Below, one piece after another: positions 27,614 to 36,267 of a DNA stretch of 44,172 nt. A program made the translations under genes and the position numbers. This stretch comes from Chitinophagales bacterium (GTDB taxonomy: Bacteria > Bacteroidota > Bacteroidia > Chitinophagales > JABDMM01), in NCBI GenBank assembly GCA_013001465.1, contig JABDMM010000044.1:1-44172 (forward strand), in the 5' to 3' direction. The notes under the pieces were generated by a model that was given only the letters and a program-made list of their open reading frames with translations, searched no databases and was not told the DNA's origin. How positions within the stretch are numbered: the stretch's first letter is position 1; each line of letters starts with the position of its first letter.

Positions 27614-29884
27614 TTAAACCGTTGCGTTCTGTTTCTTTATCAGATTGAGTGCGCTTCCATGCTTGAACCATTCAAACTGGATCTCATTCAATGTAGTTGC
27701 TAATGGGATCTCGCTTTGATTGCCATTGCTGTGGTAAGCGATCAATGTTAACTGATCACCTGGTTTAAAGTTCTCAAGTCCTACAATGTCCAGTTTATCA
27801 TCTTCATGAATTCGACCATAGTCTGATTTCTCAACAAATGTAAGTGGTAAAACTCCTTGTTTTTTCAAGTTAGTCTCATGAATTCTGGCAAAGGATTTTA
27901 CGATCACTGCTCTAACTCCGAGATGTCTTGGCTCCATGGCAGCGTGCTCTCTTGAAGAACCTTCCCCGTAGTTTTCATCACCAACCACTATAGTTCCAAT
28001 TCCTGCCGCTTTGTATGCTCTTGCAGTAGCAGGGACGGGGCCGTATTCTCCTGTAAGTTGATTTATAACAGTATTTGTTTTTTCATTAAAGGCATTTACA
28101 GCACCGATGAGCATATTATCCGAAATATTATCCAGATGCCCTCTAAACCTAAGCCACGGACCGGCCATCGAAATGTGGTCTGTGGTACATTTTCCCAATG
28201 CCTTAATTAGAAGTCGCATACCTTTCAGATCTTTTCCGTCCCAGGCTGAAAAGGGCTCTAAGAGTTGCAGTCTTTTTGATTCTGGATTTACATGGATATC
28301 TATATTACTTCCATTCTCTGCCGGAGATTGGAAACCCGGATCTTTCACATCAAATCCTTTTTCAGGCAGCTCATCACCGAAAGGTGGATCGAGAAGCACA
28401 TCATCTCCATTTTCGTTCATTAAAGTATCTGTAAGCGGATTAAAGGTGATATCTCCTGCGATTGCCATGGCAGTGACTATTTCCGGTGAAGCAACAAAGG
28501 CATGCGTATGCGGATTACCATCATTTCTTTTTGCAAAGTTTCTGTTAAAAGATGTGATGATCGTGTTTGCTTTATCCGGATTATTCGTGTGTCTAGCCCA
28601 CTGACCGATACAAGGTCCACATGCATTTGCAAGCACTACACCGCCTATTTCTTCAAAAGCATCCAGAAGACCGTCTCTTTCTACTGTATATCTTACCTGT
28701 TCAGATCCGGGAGTAATCGTGAATTCTGATTTAACCTTTAAATTTTTTGCTTCAGCTTGTCTTGCTACAGAAGCAGCTCTGTCGAGGTCTTCATAAGATG
28801 AGTTCGTACAAGATCCGATGAGACCCACTTCAATTTTAAGAGGCCAGCCATTCGTCATGGCAGCATCTTTCAATTCTGAGATCGGCCAGGCAGCATCCGG
28901 TGTAAAAGGTCCATTCACATGAGGTTCGAGTTCAGTCAAGTTGATCTCAATAACCTGATCAAAATACTTTTCAGGATCAGCATATGTTTCAGGATCAGCT
29001 TTGAGATGTTCAGAAACTTGGTCTGCTAATTCGACAACATCCGTTCTATCTGTAGCTTTTAAGTATCTTCTCATCGAATCATCATATCCAAAGATCGAGG
29101 TAGTAGCACCGATCTCTGCACCCATGTTACAAATTGTTCCTTTCCCTGTGCAAGATATTGACTCGGCACCAGGACCAAAGTATTCCACGATAGCTCCTGT
29201 ACCACCTTTAACGGTAAGAATTCCGGCAACTTTAAGAATAACATCTTTCGCGGCTGTCCAACCATTCATTTTCCCGCTTAACTTAACACCGATCAACTTT
29301 GGCATTAGCAATTCCCATGGCATATCCGCCATCACATCGACAGCATCTGCTCCACCAACCCCAATGGCAACCATACCTAATCCGCCTGCATTCACTGTAT
29401 GCGAATCCGTTCCGATCATCATACCTCCGGGGAATGCGTAATTTTCCAAAACAACTTGGTGAATTATACCTGCACCCGGTTTCCAAAAGCCGATTCCGTA
29501 TTTATTGGAGACAGAACTTAAGAAATCGAAAACCTCTTTGTTGGTGCTTATCGATTCTGTAAGGTCTTTTTCTGCGCCATTTTTTGCTAAAATGAGGTGA
29601 TCACAATGGACTGTGGTAGGAACTGCAGTTGAGGCTTTTCCAGCTTGCATGAACTGAAGCAAGGCCATCTGAGCTGTTGCATCTTGCATTGCAACTCTAT
29701 CCGGTGAAAAATCCACATAAGACTCTCCCCTATCAAACTCTTTTAATTTTTCTGTTTCATGTAGATGAGAGTAGAGAATTTTTTCTGTCAGAGTAAGTGG
29801 TCGATTTACAATTTCTTTTACTTTATTGATTCTGGAGGGAAGGTCGTTATAAACCTTTTTAATCATGTCGATGTCGAACGCCAT
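27614..29884 (-). CDS. acn: Aconitate hydratase, mitochondrial type
   Basis: An aconitase of 756 residues, interconverting citrate and isocitrate in the TCA cycle. The three [4Fe-4S] cysteines are one near residue 359 in [14 protein letters not shown] and two near 422 and 425 in [11 protein letters not shown]. The N-terminal segment around [19 protein letters not shown], the [14 protein letters not shown] motif and the C-terminal [17 protein letters not shown] swivel-domain motif match the mitochondrial-type (AcnA/ACO2-like) enzyme. Full length and intact. It is divergent from the ABC permease; the intergenic stretch carries an 8-6-8 inverted repeat. Confidence 0.96.
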   Translation of the reverse strand: MAFDIDMIKKVYNDLPSRINKVKEIVNRPLTLTEKILYSHLHETEKLKEFDRGESYVDFSPDRVAMQDATAQMALLQFMQAGKASTAVPTTVHCDHLILAKNGAEKDLTESISTNKEVFDFLSSVSNKYGIGFWKPGAGIIHQVVLENYAFPGGMMIGTDSHTVNAGGLGMVAIGVGGADAVDVMADMPWELLMPKLIGVKLSGKMNGWTAAKDVILKVAGILTVKGGTGAIVEYFGPGAESISCTGKGTICNMGAEIGATTSIFGYDDSMRRYLKATDRTDVVELADQVSEHLKADPETYADPEKYFDQVIEINLTELEPHVNGPFTPDAAWPISELKDAAMTNGWPLKIEVGLIGSCTNSSYEDLDRAASVARQAEAKNLKVKSEFTITPGSEQVRYTVERDGLLDAFEEIGGVVLANACGPCIGQWARHTNNPDKANTIITSFNRNFAKRNDGNPHTHAFVASPEIVTAMAIAGDITFNPLTDTLMNENGDDVLLDPPFGDELPEKGFDVKDPGFQSPAENGSNIDIHVNPESKRLQLLEPFSAWDGKDLKGMRLLIKALGKCTTDHISMAGPWLRFRGHLDNISDNMLIGAVNAFNEKTNTVINQLTGEYGPVPATARAYKAAGIGTIVVGDENYGEGSSREHAAMEPRHLGVRAVIVKSFARIHETNLKKQGVLPLTFVEKSDYGRIHEDDKLDIVGLENFKPGDQLTLIAYHSNGNQSEIPLATTLNEIQFEWFKHGSALNLIKKQNATV

Positions 29885-29936
29885 ATTGAGTATGTTTTGT
29901 ACTTTTAAGAACCGAGTATAATTAAAATTGATTCAA

Positions 29937-29958
29937 CTATATTCACCCGCGAATATAG
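29937..29958. promoter_or_regulatory. Inverted repeat between acn and the permease gene
   Basis: CTATATTC-ACCCGC-GAATATAG is a perfect 8-6-8 inverted repeat in the roughly 100-bp divergent intergenic region. It has no T-tract and is placed 29 bases before the permease start and about 55 before the acn start, as expected of an operator. The regulator is unknown. Confidence 0.45.
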
Positions 29959-29986
29959 GAAATTAAGCTATTATAATTACTGTAGA

Positions 29987-31231
29987 TTGAACGCTGGACT
30001 TAAGCAATATATAATTTTAGCGCTGAGATCGATACGCTACAATTTGCTAAGATCGATCCTTACACTCAGCATTATTTCTTTTGGAATTATGGCTTTGGTA
30101 GGCATACTTACGGCAATAGACAGTATTGAAAACTCAGTAAAATCGAGTTTCTCTGAGTACGGGGCTAGCTCGTTTACAATCCAAAACAGTGAGCAGCTAA
30201 TTGTAAGGGGAGGTGGGTTTCATGGTCCTCCTCAAAGTAAGAACCCTCCTATATCAATAGATCAAGCAACAGATTTTAAGGATCGTTTTCCATATGAAGC
30301 ATTTATTTCGGCTTACTACGAAGTTTCTACATGGGCAACCGTTAAACACCGATCCAATAAAACTAATCCTAATGTAACGGTAATTGGCATCGACGAAAAT
30401 TATCTTTCAGCTTTTAATGAAAACATAGAAAGTGGTAGAAATCTTACTAAGGAAGAGATCATTAGCGGAAGCAATTATGCCTTAGTTGGCAAAAGTTTGG
30501 TAAAAAATATATTTAATGTAGAAGATTCTGTAGTTAATAGTTTGATCTCGATAGGCAATGTAAGGTACCGTGTGGCTGGAATACTCGAGTCGAAAGGCCA
30601 AAGTCAAAATACCACCGATAACAAGGTTCTGATCTCTTATGTCAATGCAAGGAGAAACTTCGGAGGAAGTGATGGGAATTTCAAGTTAAATATTTCTGTC
30701 GATAATCCAGAAAACATAAACTTTGCTGTAAGCGAAGCCACAGGGTTAATGCGGTCAATCCGAAAGTTGAAACTTAGCGAAGGGAACGACTTTGCGATCA
30801 TTCAAAGTGAGAAGGTAGTTGAAGAGATGTTTTCTCAAATTCGCTTCATTGGAATTGCGGCATTCTTTATTGGCATCATCACATTGCTTGGAGCCGGGAT
30901 CGGGTTGATGAATATCATGCTTGTCTCAGTAAATGAACGAACACGAGAGATTGGTGTAAGCAAAGCATTAGGAGCGACTAAGAAAGCAATCATGACCCAA
31001 TACTTAACCGAAGCGACAGTTATTTGTCAGATCGGTGGAATTCTAGGTGTCATCTTAGGTCTGCTTGCAGGTAATGCTGTTTCAATACTCTTAAAATCAG
31101 ATTTTGTAATTCCCTGGGCCTGGATGTTTATGGGACTTGCCTTTTGTTTCATAGTAGGGCTTGCAGCCGGTATATATCCTGCGATCCGTGCAGGTTCATT
31201 ACATCCCGTCGAAGCATTGAGACATGAGTAA
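29987..31231 (+). CDS. ABC transporter permease, MacB/FtsX type
   Basis: A 414-residue permease with the MacB-like plan. An N-terminal helix (about 19-43) with LRSILTLSIISFGIMALVGI is followed by a large periplasmic domain (about 50-270) and then three helices with FtsX-type motifs. These include NIMLVSVNERTREIGVSKALGATK near residue 308 (the cytoplasmic coupling segment) and a final PAIRAGSLHPVEALRHE tail. It would transmit ATP-driven force from an ATPase partner, which is not encoded here. The start is a TTG, fitting the usual family N-terminus. The stop codon overlaps the ATG of the haemoglobin gene in TAATG. Confidence 0.88.
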   Translation: MNAGLKQYIILALRSIRYNLLRSILTLSIISFGIMALVGILTAIDSIENSVKSSFSEYGASSFTIQNSEQLIVRGGGFHGPPQSKNPPISIDQATDFKDRFPYEAFISAYYEVSTWATVKHRSNKTNPNVTVIGIDENYLSAFNENIESGRNLTKEEIISGSNYALVGKSLVKNIFNVEDSVVNSLISIGNVRYRVAGILESKGQSQNTTDNKVLISYVNARRNFGGSDGNFKLNISVDNPENINFAVSEATGLMRSIRKLKLSEGNDFAIIQSEKVVEEMFSQIRFIGIAAFFIGIITLLGAGIGLMNIMLVSVNERTREIGVSKALGATKKAIMTQYLTEATVICQIGGILGVILGLLAGNAVSILLKSDFVIPWAWMFMGLAFCFIVGLAAGIYPAIRAGSLHPVEALRHE

Positions 31232-31695
31232 TGAAGTTTAATATTGAAGAATATTCTAAAGAGTACATTGTGAATACTATAAAGACCAGAAAAGATGTAC
31301 GTCATTTGGTGAATGTCTTTTATGCTAAAATTAGAAAAGATGAATTGTTAGGTCCTATTTTTAATAGTCAGATCTCGGCAGAAAAATGGCCCGAGCATCT
31401 CAATAGGCTAACTGATTTTTGGGAAAGTAATTTATTTGGTGTGGCAAAATTCATAGGAAATCCATCAACAAAACATATAAAAGTAGATGCTTCCATGGAC
31501 TACACGATCGAACAAATCCATTTTGCAAGGTGGTTGCATCTCTGGTTTGAAACAATTGACGAACTTTACGAAGGAACACTTGCAACAAAAGCAAAGCAAT
31601 CTGCTCGCAAGATGTCCACAGGTCAATATTTGGCAATATGGAATAATCGATCTGCTAAGAAAACAAAGCCAGAGTCAGAGTCAGAACCAGACTGA
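31231..31695 (+). CDS. Group III truncated haemoglobin
   Basis: A haem protein of 154 residues. The group III pattern is clear: the distal FY pair at F30-Y31 (VFYAKIRKDELLGPIF), WPEHLNRLTDFWES, FIGNPSTKH, and the proximal H97 in QIHFARWLHLWFETI. The tail KKTKPESESEPD is an unusual charged extension. Members bind oxygen or NO and are thought to act in detoxification or redox chemistry, but their role is not settled. It begins within the stop codon of the permease (one-base overlap), so translation is coupled. Confidence 0.88.
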   Translation: MKFNIEEYSKEYIVNTIKTRKDVRHLVNVFYAKIRKDELLGPIFNSQISAEKWPEHLNRLTDFWESNLFGVAKFIGNPSTKHIKVDASMDYTIEQIHFARWLHLWFETIDELYEGTLATKAKQSARKMSTGQYLAIWNNRSAKKTKPESESEPD

Positions 31696-31774
31696 TAGTT
31701 TTATGATTTACGTTGCGCAACAACCGGCTCTAGTGGTGATGCAAAAAAGTAACTCGTTTTGTTATATTCTAGCA

Positions 31775-32170
31775 ATGAATTTAATTATCAAAATATTCGC
31801 AATACTAACGATACTGACAGGTATATCATTGCTTGTTAAACCTGAAGGTATTATTGGTTTGATAAATGATAACATCGAAAACATTTCATTATATATTTCT
31901 GCAATTGTGGCAAGGTTAGTTTTAGGAGGTATCTTTATAGTAGCAGCCGGGGAATCAAAATTTCCACATGTACTCAAATTTTTTGGTTATCTGTTTATAA
32001 TAGCTGCCCTCATCTTTATTATTATAGGTCAAGAAAATTTTCAAGACTTCATTGCCACAATTATTCCTGCTGTCAAACCCTTCGCACCCATAAGTGGCCT
32101 CCTTTGTATTGTATTTGGAGGTTTCCTTATCTATGCATTTTCAAAGAAAAAAGAATTAGAACCACAATAA
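31775..32170 (+). CDS. Small membrane protein, unknown function
   Basis: A protein of about 131 residues with four predicted hydrophobic helices covering most of its length: IIKIFAILTILTGISLLV, YISAIVARLVLGGIFIV, FFGYLFIIAALIFIIIG and ISGLLCIVFGGFLIYAF. It ends in a basic tail KKKELEPQ. It is reminiscent of DoxX-like or other small inner-membrane proteins but I do not recognise a family. The ATG at 31775 is chosen because the upstream in-frame extension overlaps the haemoglobin gene in another frame and is not hydrophobic. Probably the third gene of the permease-haemoglobin unit. Confidence 0.65.
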   Translation: MNLIIKIFAILTILTGISLLVKPEGIIGLINDNIENISLYISAIVARLVLGGIFIVAAGESKFPHVLKFFGYLFIIAALIFIIIGQENFQDFIATIIPAVKPFAPISGLLCIVFGGFLIYAFSKKKELEPQ

Positions 32171-32296
32171 AATAAATATTGGAAGACAAAAATGCTATAT
32201 CTGTTTTTCAGCACAGACCTTTTCAGTTTATATTCCTTAAAAAATGAACGTAGAAAATATTTCTGCGAAATTAGCAGCATAAAAAGCTGATTATAG

Positions 32297-34393
32297 ATGG
32301 AGATCAACGAAGAACTTATTTTCGAACAAACAACTAAGCTGCTTAACATAGCAGATAATGATGTAGTTAACGACCCTCTCCAGATTGCAGAAGAACTCAG
32401 AAGCATTATTAACTATCTGGACTGGAAATATTACGTTAAGTCAGAAACCTTAGTTCAAGATTATGATTATGACAGGTTATATAAACTTCTCAGAAAGATA
32501 GAGGAAGAAAATCCCGATTTGATCACTGAGGATTCTCCAACACGGAGAGTTGCAAGAGGATTAAGCACTTCATTCCCTACCGTCCGTCATATGAAACCGA
32601 TGCTTTCGCTCGACAATTCTTATAACTATACAGACCTTAAAGATTTTGATCTGCGAGTAAAAAAGTTGAGCGGCCAAGAAACCGTTGAATATTGCGTTGA
32701 ACCGAAGTTTGATGGTTCAAGTATCGCATTGGTTTACGAGAATAATATGCTCGTGAGGGCAGCAACGAGAGGTGATGGCAACCAGGGAGACGATATTACT
32801 AATAATGCAAAAACTATCCGATCCATCCCTCTTTCTGCTGATTTTTTACGGTTAGGAATAGCACGGGTCGAACTTCGTGGTGAAGTTGTGATCTCTCAAA
32901 ATTTCTTTCACAAAATGAATAAAGAAAGGGAAGGTCTGGGATTACCGGCTTTTCAGAATGCGCGAAACACGGCTTCCGGCGGATTGCGTATGAAGGATTC
33001 AAAAGAAGTTGCAAAAAGAGGATTAGAGGCCTTCATTTACCAAATTGGAATTGCAGAAGACGATAATGGTGAGGATAAAACTTTGGAACTTATTTCTCAA
33101 AGCAAAAGTATTGATCTGCTTCATGACTTGGGTTTCAAAACGACTAAACAAGGTTTTTCAGTTTTTAATGCAATGGAAGATGTATTGTCTTATTGCCATG
33201 CTTGGGAGTCAAAACGAGAGGGTTATCCTTACGAAATCGATGGAATGGTGGTCAAAGCAAATCGGTTTGAAACTCAGGAGCAAGTAGGATACACTTCTCA
33301 TCATCCGAGATGGGCCATAGCATTTAAATTTAAAGCGAAGCAGGCTCGTTCAAAGTTAGAACGAATAGAATATCAGGTAGGGCGAACAGGTGCGATCACA
33401 CCTGTTGCTAAGATAACACCGGTGTCGCTAGCCGGGGTTACAATCTCAAGTGTTTCACTACATAATGAAGACTTCATAAAAGACAAGGAACTGCATTTGA
33501 ATGACATCATAATTGTTGAGCGGGCAGGTGATGTTATTCCATATATTGTAGGCCCCGTTATAGAAGAAAGAACTAATGACGCTGTCGAAATCAAATTTCC
33601 AGAGGAATGTCCCTCTTGTTCAAGTCCACTTGTAAAGGAAAAAGAAGAAGTCGCATGGCGTTGTGTTAATATTGATTGTCCAGCTCAAACTGAAGAACGT
33701 CTGATCCACTTTGTCTCCAAAGGAGCAATGAATATTGACGGGTTGGGTAAAGATATTATTCGTAGGTTTTACAAAGAAGAGATAATAAAGCATATACCAG
33801 ATCTATACCGCCTCAATTACGATCAAATACTTCAGCTTGAAGGATGGAAACAGAAATCAGTCGAAAACCTTAGATCAGGAATCGAAAAATCGAAAGAAAA
33901 TGAGACCTGGAGATTATTGGTTGGATTAGGGATACGCCATGTTGGAAGTACAACTGCAAAGATGCTTTCAAAACATGTTCGAAACATCAAGGAATTTTCC
34001 AAATGGGATATTGAAGCGCTCACAGCCCTTGAGGATATAGGTCCTATCGTTGCGGAAAGTCTTTATGACTTTTTTCGGAACGATTCGAATTTAAAGTTGC
34101 TCGATGAGCTTGAGGAACTGGGAGTGAATATGGAGCGTAAAGAAACTATGAACGTTGGTAATCTTCTGCAAGGGAAATCTTTTTTGTTTACCGGAAGTAT
34201 GCAGAAGTTAACTAGAGATAGAGCCAAGGAACTTGTAGAACAGAATGGAGGTAAAATACTTTCTTCAGTCAGCAAAAATCTAAACTTTCTGGTTGTTGGA
34301 GAAAAAGCGGGATCAAAACTCACAAAAGCTCAGGGAATTGAGACGATTGAAATTATAGATGAGGATAGCTTCTTAAAAATGATTGGAGAGTAA
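32297..34393 (+). CDS. ligA: NAD-dependent DNA ligase
   Basis: A full-length LigA of 698 residues, essential for sealing nicks in replication and repair. The adenylated lysine is K137 in EPKFDGSS, preceded by the NAD-binding Ia domain (YYVKSETLVQDYDYDRLY). The OB fold follows with RTGAITPVAKITPVSLAG. The Cys4 zinc finger uses C438, C441, C456 and C461, then helix-hairpin-helix repeats (VGLGIRHVGSTTAKML) and a C-terminal BRCT domain from about residue 620 are present. The ATG gives the expected N-terminus. The next gene is convergent, separated by one base. Confidence 0.97.
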   Translation: MEINEELIFEQTTKLLNIADNDVVNDPLQIAEELRSIINYLDWKYYVKSETLVQDYDYDRLYKLLRKIEEENPDLITEDSPTRRVARGLSTSFPTVRHMKPMLSLDNSYNYTDLKDFDLRVKKLSGQETVEYCVEPKFDGSSIALVYENNMLVRAATRGDGNQGDDITNNAKTIRSIPLSADFLRLGIARVELRGEVVISQNFFHKMNKEREGLGLPAFQNARNTASGGLRMKDSKEVAKRGLEAFIYQIGIAEDDNGEDKTLELISQSKSIDLLHDLGFKTTKQGFSVFNAMEDVLSYCHAWESKREGYPYEIDGMVVKANRFETQEQVGYTSHHPRWAIAFKFKAKQARSKLERIEYQVGRTGAITPVAKITPVSLAGVTISSVSLHNEDFIKDKELHLNDIIIVERAGDVIPYIVGPVIEERTNDAVEIKFPEECPSCSSPLVKEKEEVAWRCVNIDCPAQTEERLIHFVSKGAMNIDGLGKDIIRRFYKEEIIKHIPDLYRLNYDQILQLEGWKQKSVENLRSGIEKSKENETWRLLVGLGIRHVGSTTAKMLSKHVRNIKEFSKWDIEALTALEDIGPIVAESLYDFFRNDSNLKLLDELEELGVNMERKETMNVGNLLQGKSFLFTGSMQKLTRDRAKELVEQNGGKILSSVSKNLNFLVVGEKAGSKLTKAQGIETIEIIDEDSFLKMIGE

Positions 34394-34394
34394 G

Positions 34395-35240
34395 TTATTC
34401 CCTAAAGAAATCCACTGTAGTTTTAACGACATCCTCATATGCTTTGGGGAGATCTTCACTATCCCACGGATGTTTGGCACTAAAAGTATGACCTTCACCA
34501 GGCATCAATTTCATATTGATACCATTATTCCAGCTTTTCATTTCATGAGCAATTTCCACGTTAACGGCTTCGTCATTTTCACCATGGATCAGAAGAAAAG
34601 GTCTGGTAAATGATTTCACTGCAGCTGGAATATATAAACGATCGATATTGGCAAAGTAATCATCATAAAGCGAATATTTCATAGGCATATCCTGCTTTGT
34701 TCTTGCATTTTTGACGATCATCACACCATCTTCCTTCCACTTTTTCATAACATCATCGTCCCAAAATTTTCCAAATTCATTCACAGAAGACCATGTCGCT
34801 AACTTTCTAACCCTCAGGTCTTCATTTGCCTTTAAAATAGCAATACCGCCTCCCCTGCTATGTCCTATCAAATAAATATCATCGATGGACTTTTCGTTGG
34901 AGGGAACATAAGGATGATCCTTACAGGCCCAATCAATAACTACAGCAAGATCATCGAGTTCTTTAGAAAAAGTGTTATTGGAGAAAGCTTCAAGATCTGC
35001 GAAGTCTGAAGGTTGATCGACGGTTGTACCATTATGACTAAGGTTGAACTTAATAAAAACAAAGCCTGAATTTGCAAAATATTGTGCTACAAGATCAAAT
35101 ACACCCCAATCTTTAAATCCTTTGAAGCCATGCACAAAAATGACAATAGGTTTTTTTTCACTATTCTCGTCTAGATAAACATCTGTAAGAATCGGTTTAC
35201 CATGTAAACCATCCAATATAATATTCTGTTTGATAGTCAT
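34395..35240 (-). CDS. Alpha/beta hydrolase, acylaminoacyl-peptidase-like
   Basis: A cytoplasmic alpha/beta hydrolase of 281 residues without a signal peptide. The oxyanion region is HGFKGFKDWG near residue 37. The nucleophile elbow is GHSRGGG near residue 126 with the catalytic serine. The acid is probably in LIHGENDEAVNVE near 232, and the histidine in GEGHTFSAKH near 258. It resembles dipeptidyl-peptidase/acylaminoacyl-peptidase-like and esterase members; the substrate cannot be told. It is divergent from the polyprenyl synthase gene. Confidence 0.85.
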   Translation of the reverse strand: MTIKQNIILDGLHGKPILTDVYLDENSEKKPIVIFVHGFKGFKDWGVFDLVAQYFANSGFVFIKFNLSHNGTTVDQPSDFADLEAFSNNTFSKELDDLAVVIDWACKDHPYVPSNEKSIDDIYLIGHSRGGGIAILKANEDLRVRKLATWSSVNEFGKFWDDDVMKKWKEDGVMIVKNARTKQDMPMKYSLYDDYFANIDRLYIPAAVKSFTRPFLLIHGENDEAVNVEIAHEMKSWNNGINMKLMPGEGHTFSAKHPWDSEDLPKAYEDVVKTTVDFFRE

Positions 35241-35266
35241 TAATTCTGATTATTTCTCAAAAAAAG

Positions 35267-35274
35267 TATTTTTG
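35267..35274 (+). promoter_or_regulatory. -7 box of the polyprenyl synthase gene
   Basis: TATTTTTG matches TAnnTTTG, 18 bases before the ATG at 35293. It lies downstream of an in-frame start at 35230, so it favours the ATG at 35293. Confidence 0.45.
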
Positions 35275-35292
35275 GTAAAACTAATTGAAAAT

Positions 35293-36267
35293 ATGCCCTT
35301 AAGCCTGGAAGAAATTAAGAAACCAGTAGCTGAAGATCTGAAAAGATTTGAAGATAAGTTCAAACAGGCTATGAAGAGCAAAACTCCATTGCTCGACAGG
35401 ATCACCCATTACATCATTAAAAGGAAAGGAAAGCAGATAAGACCCATGTTTGTCTTTCTGAGTGCAAGGATGTTTGGTGAGATACGGGAATCTACATATA
35501 CCGCCGCATCTCTTATTGAATTACTGCATACTGCAACATTGGTTCACGATGATGTGGTAGATGATGCATATCAAAGACGAGGGATGTTCTCGATCAACGC
35601 ACTTTGGAAGAACAAAATTGCAGTTTTGGTTGGTGATTATCTATTGGCGAAAGGGTTGCTACTTTCCGTTGAAAAAGATGCTTTTGGCTTACTTAAGATC
35701 GTTTCCAATGCAGTTAAAGAAATGAGTGAAGGTGAGCTCTTACAAATAGAGAAAGCCAGAAAACTGGACATTCAGGAAGATATATATTTCAAGATCATCA
35801 GACAAAAAACAGCTACATTGATGTCCTCTTCTTGTGCTGCTGGAGCGGCTTCCACAAACAATAACAAAGAAGAGGTCGAAAGGATAAGGTTAATGGGAGA
35901 AATGATCGGAATTGCCTTTCAAATTAAAGATGACCTCTTTGACTACGGAAATGGTGCAATTGGCAAACCGAAGGCCATTGACATTAAAGAGCGTAAAATG
36001 ACCTTACCAATAATTTATGCCCTTAATAATGTAAGTAAATCAGAAAAACGGTGGATGATAAATGTGGTCAAGAATCACAATACCGATCAAAAAAAGGTGG
36101 GGGAATTGATAGAGAAAGTAAAAGCATCTGGTGGCATTGAATACGCGAAAGGCAGAATGGACGAGTATCACAATAAAGCAAAAGAGTTATTGCTCACTTT
36201 TCCTGAAAGCGAATCCCGAAATTCAATTATGCAGTTGTTCAACTATGTGATAGAAAGAAATAAGTGA
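35293..36267 (+). CDS. Polyprenyl diphosphate synthase
   Basis: A trans-prenyl diphosphate synthase of 324 residues that elongates isoprenoid diphosphates. The first Asp-rich motif is HDDVVDDAYQRRG with D86, D87 and D90. The second is IKDDLFDYG with D213, D214 and D217. GKQIRPMFVFLSARM near residue 48 is the substrate-binding region. The chain-length region suggests a medium-to-long product, most likely the side chain of menaquinone, but this is inferred. The start is the ATG at 35293, supported by the promoter box. It abuts the convergent OmpA gene with no spacer. Confidence 0.92.
   Translation: MPLSLEEIKKPVAEDLKRFEDKFKQAMKSKTPLLDRITHYIIKRKGKQIRPMFVFLSARMFGEIRESTYTAASLIELLHTATLVHDDVVDDAYQRRGMFSINALWKNKIAVLVGDYLLAKGLLLSVEKDAFGLLKIVSNAVKEMSEGELLQIEKARKLDIQEDIYFKIIRQKTATLMSSSCAAGAASTNNNKEEVERIRLMGEMIGIAFQIKDDLFDYGNGAIGKPKAIDIKERKMTLPIIYALNNVSKSEKRWMINVVKNHNTDQKKVGELIEKVKASGGIEYAKGRMDEYHNKAKELLLTFPESESRNSIMQLFNYVIERNK

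Noticed and set aside
31487-31774. Upstream extension of the small membrane protein frame
   Set aside because: It overlaps the haemoglobin gene out of frame, is not hydrophobic and has no family signal; the ATG at 31775 fits the first membrane helix.
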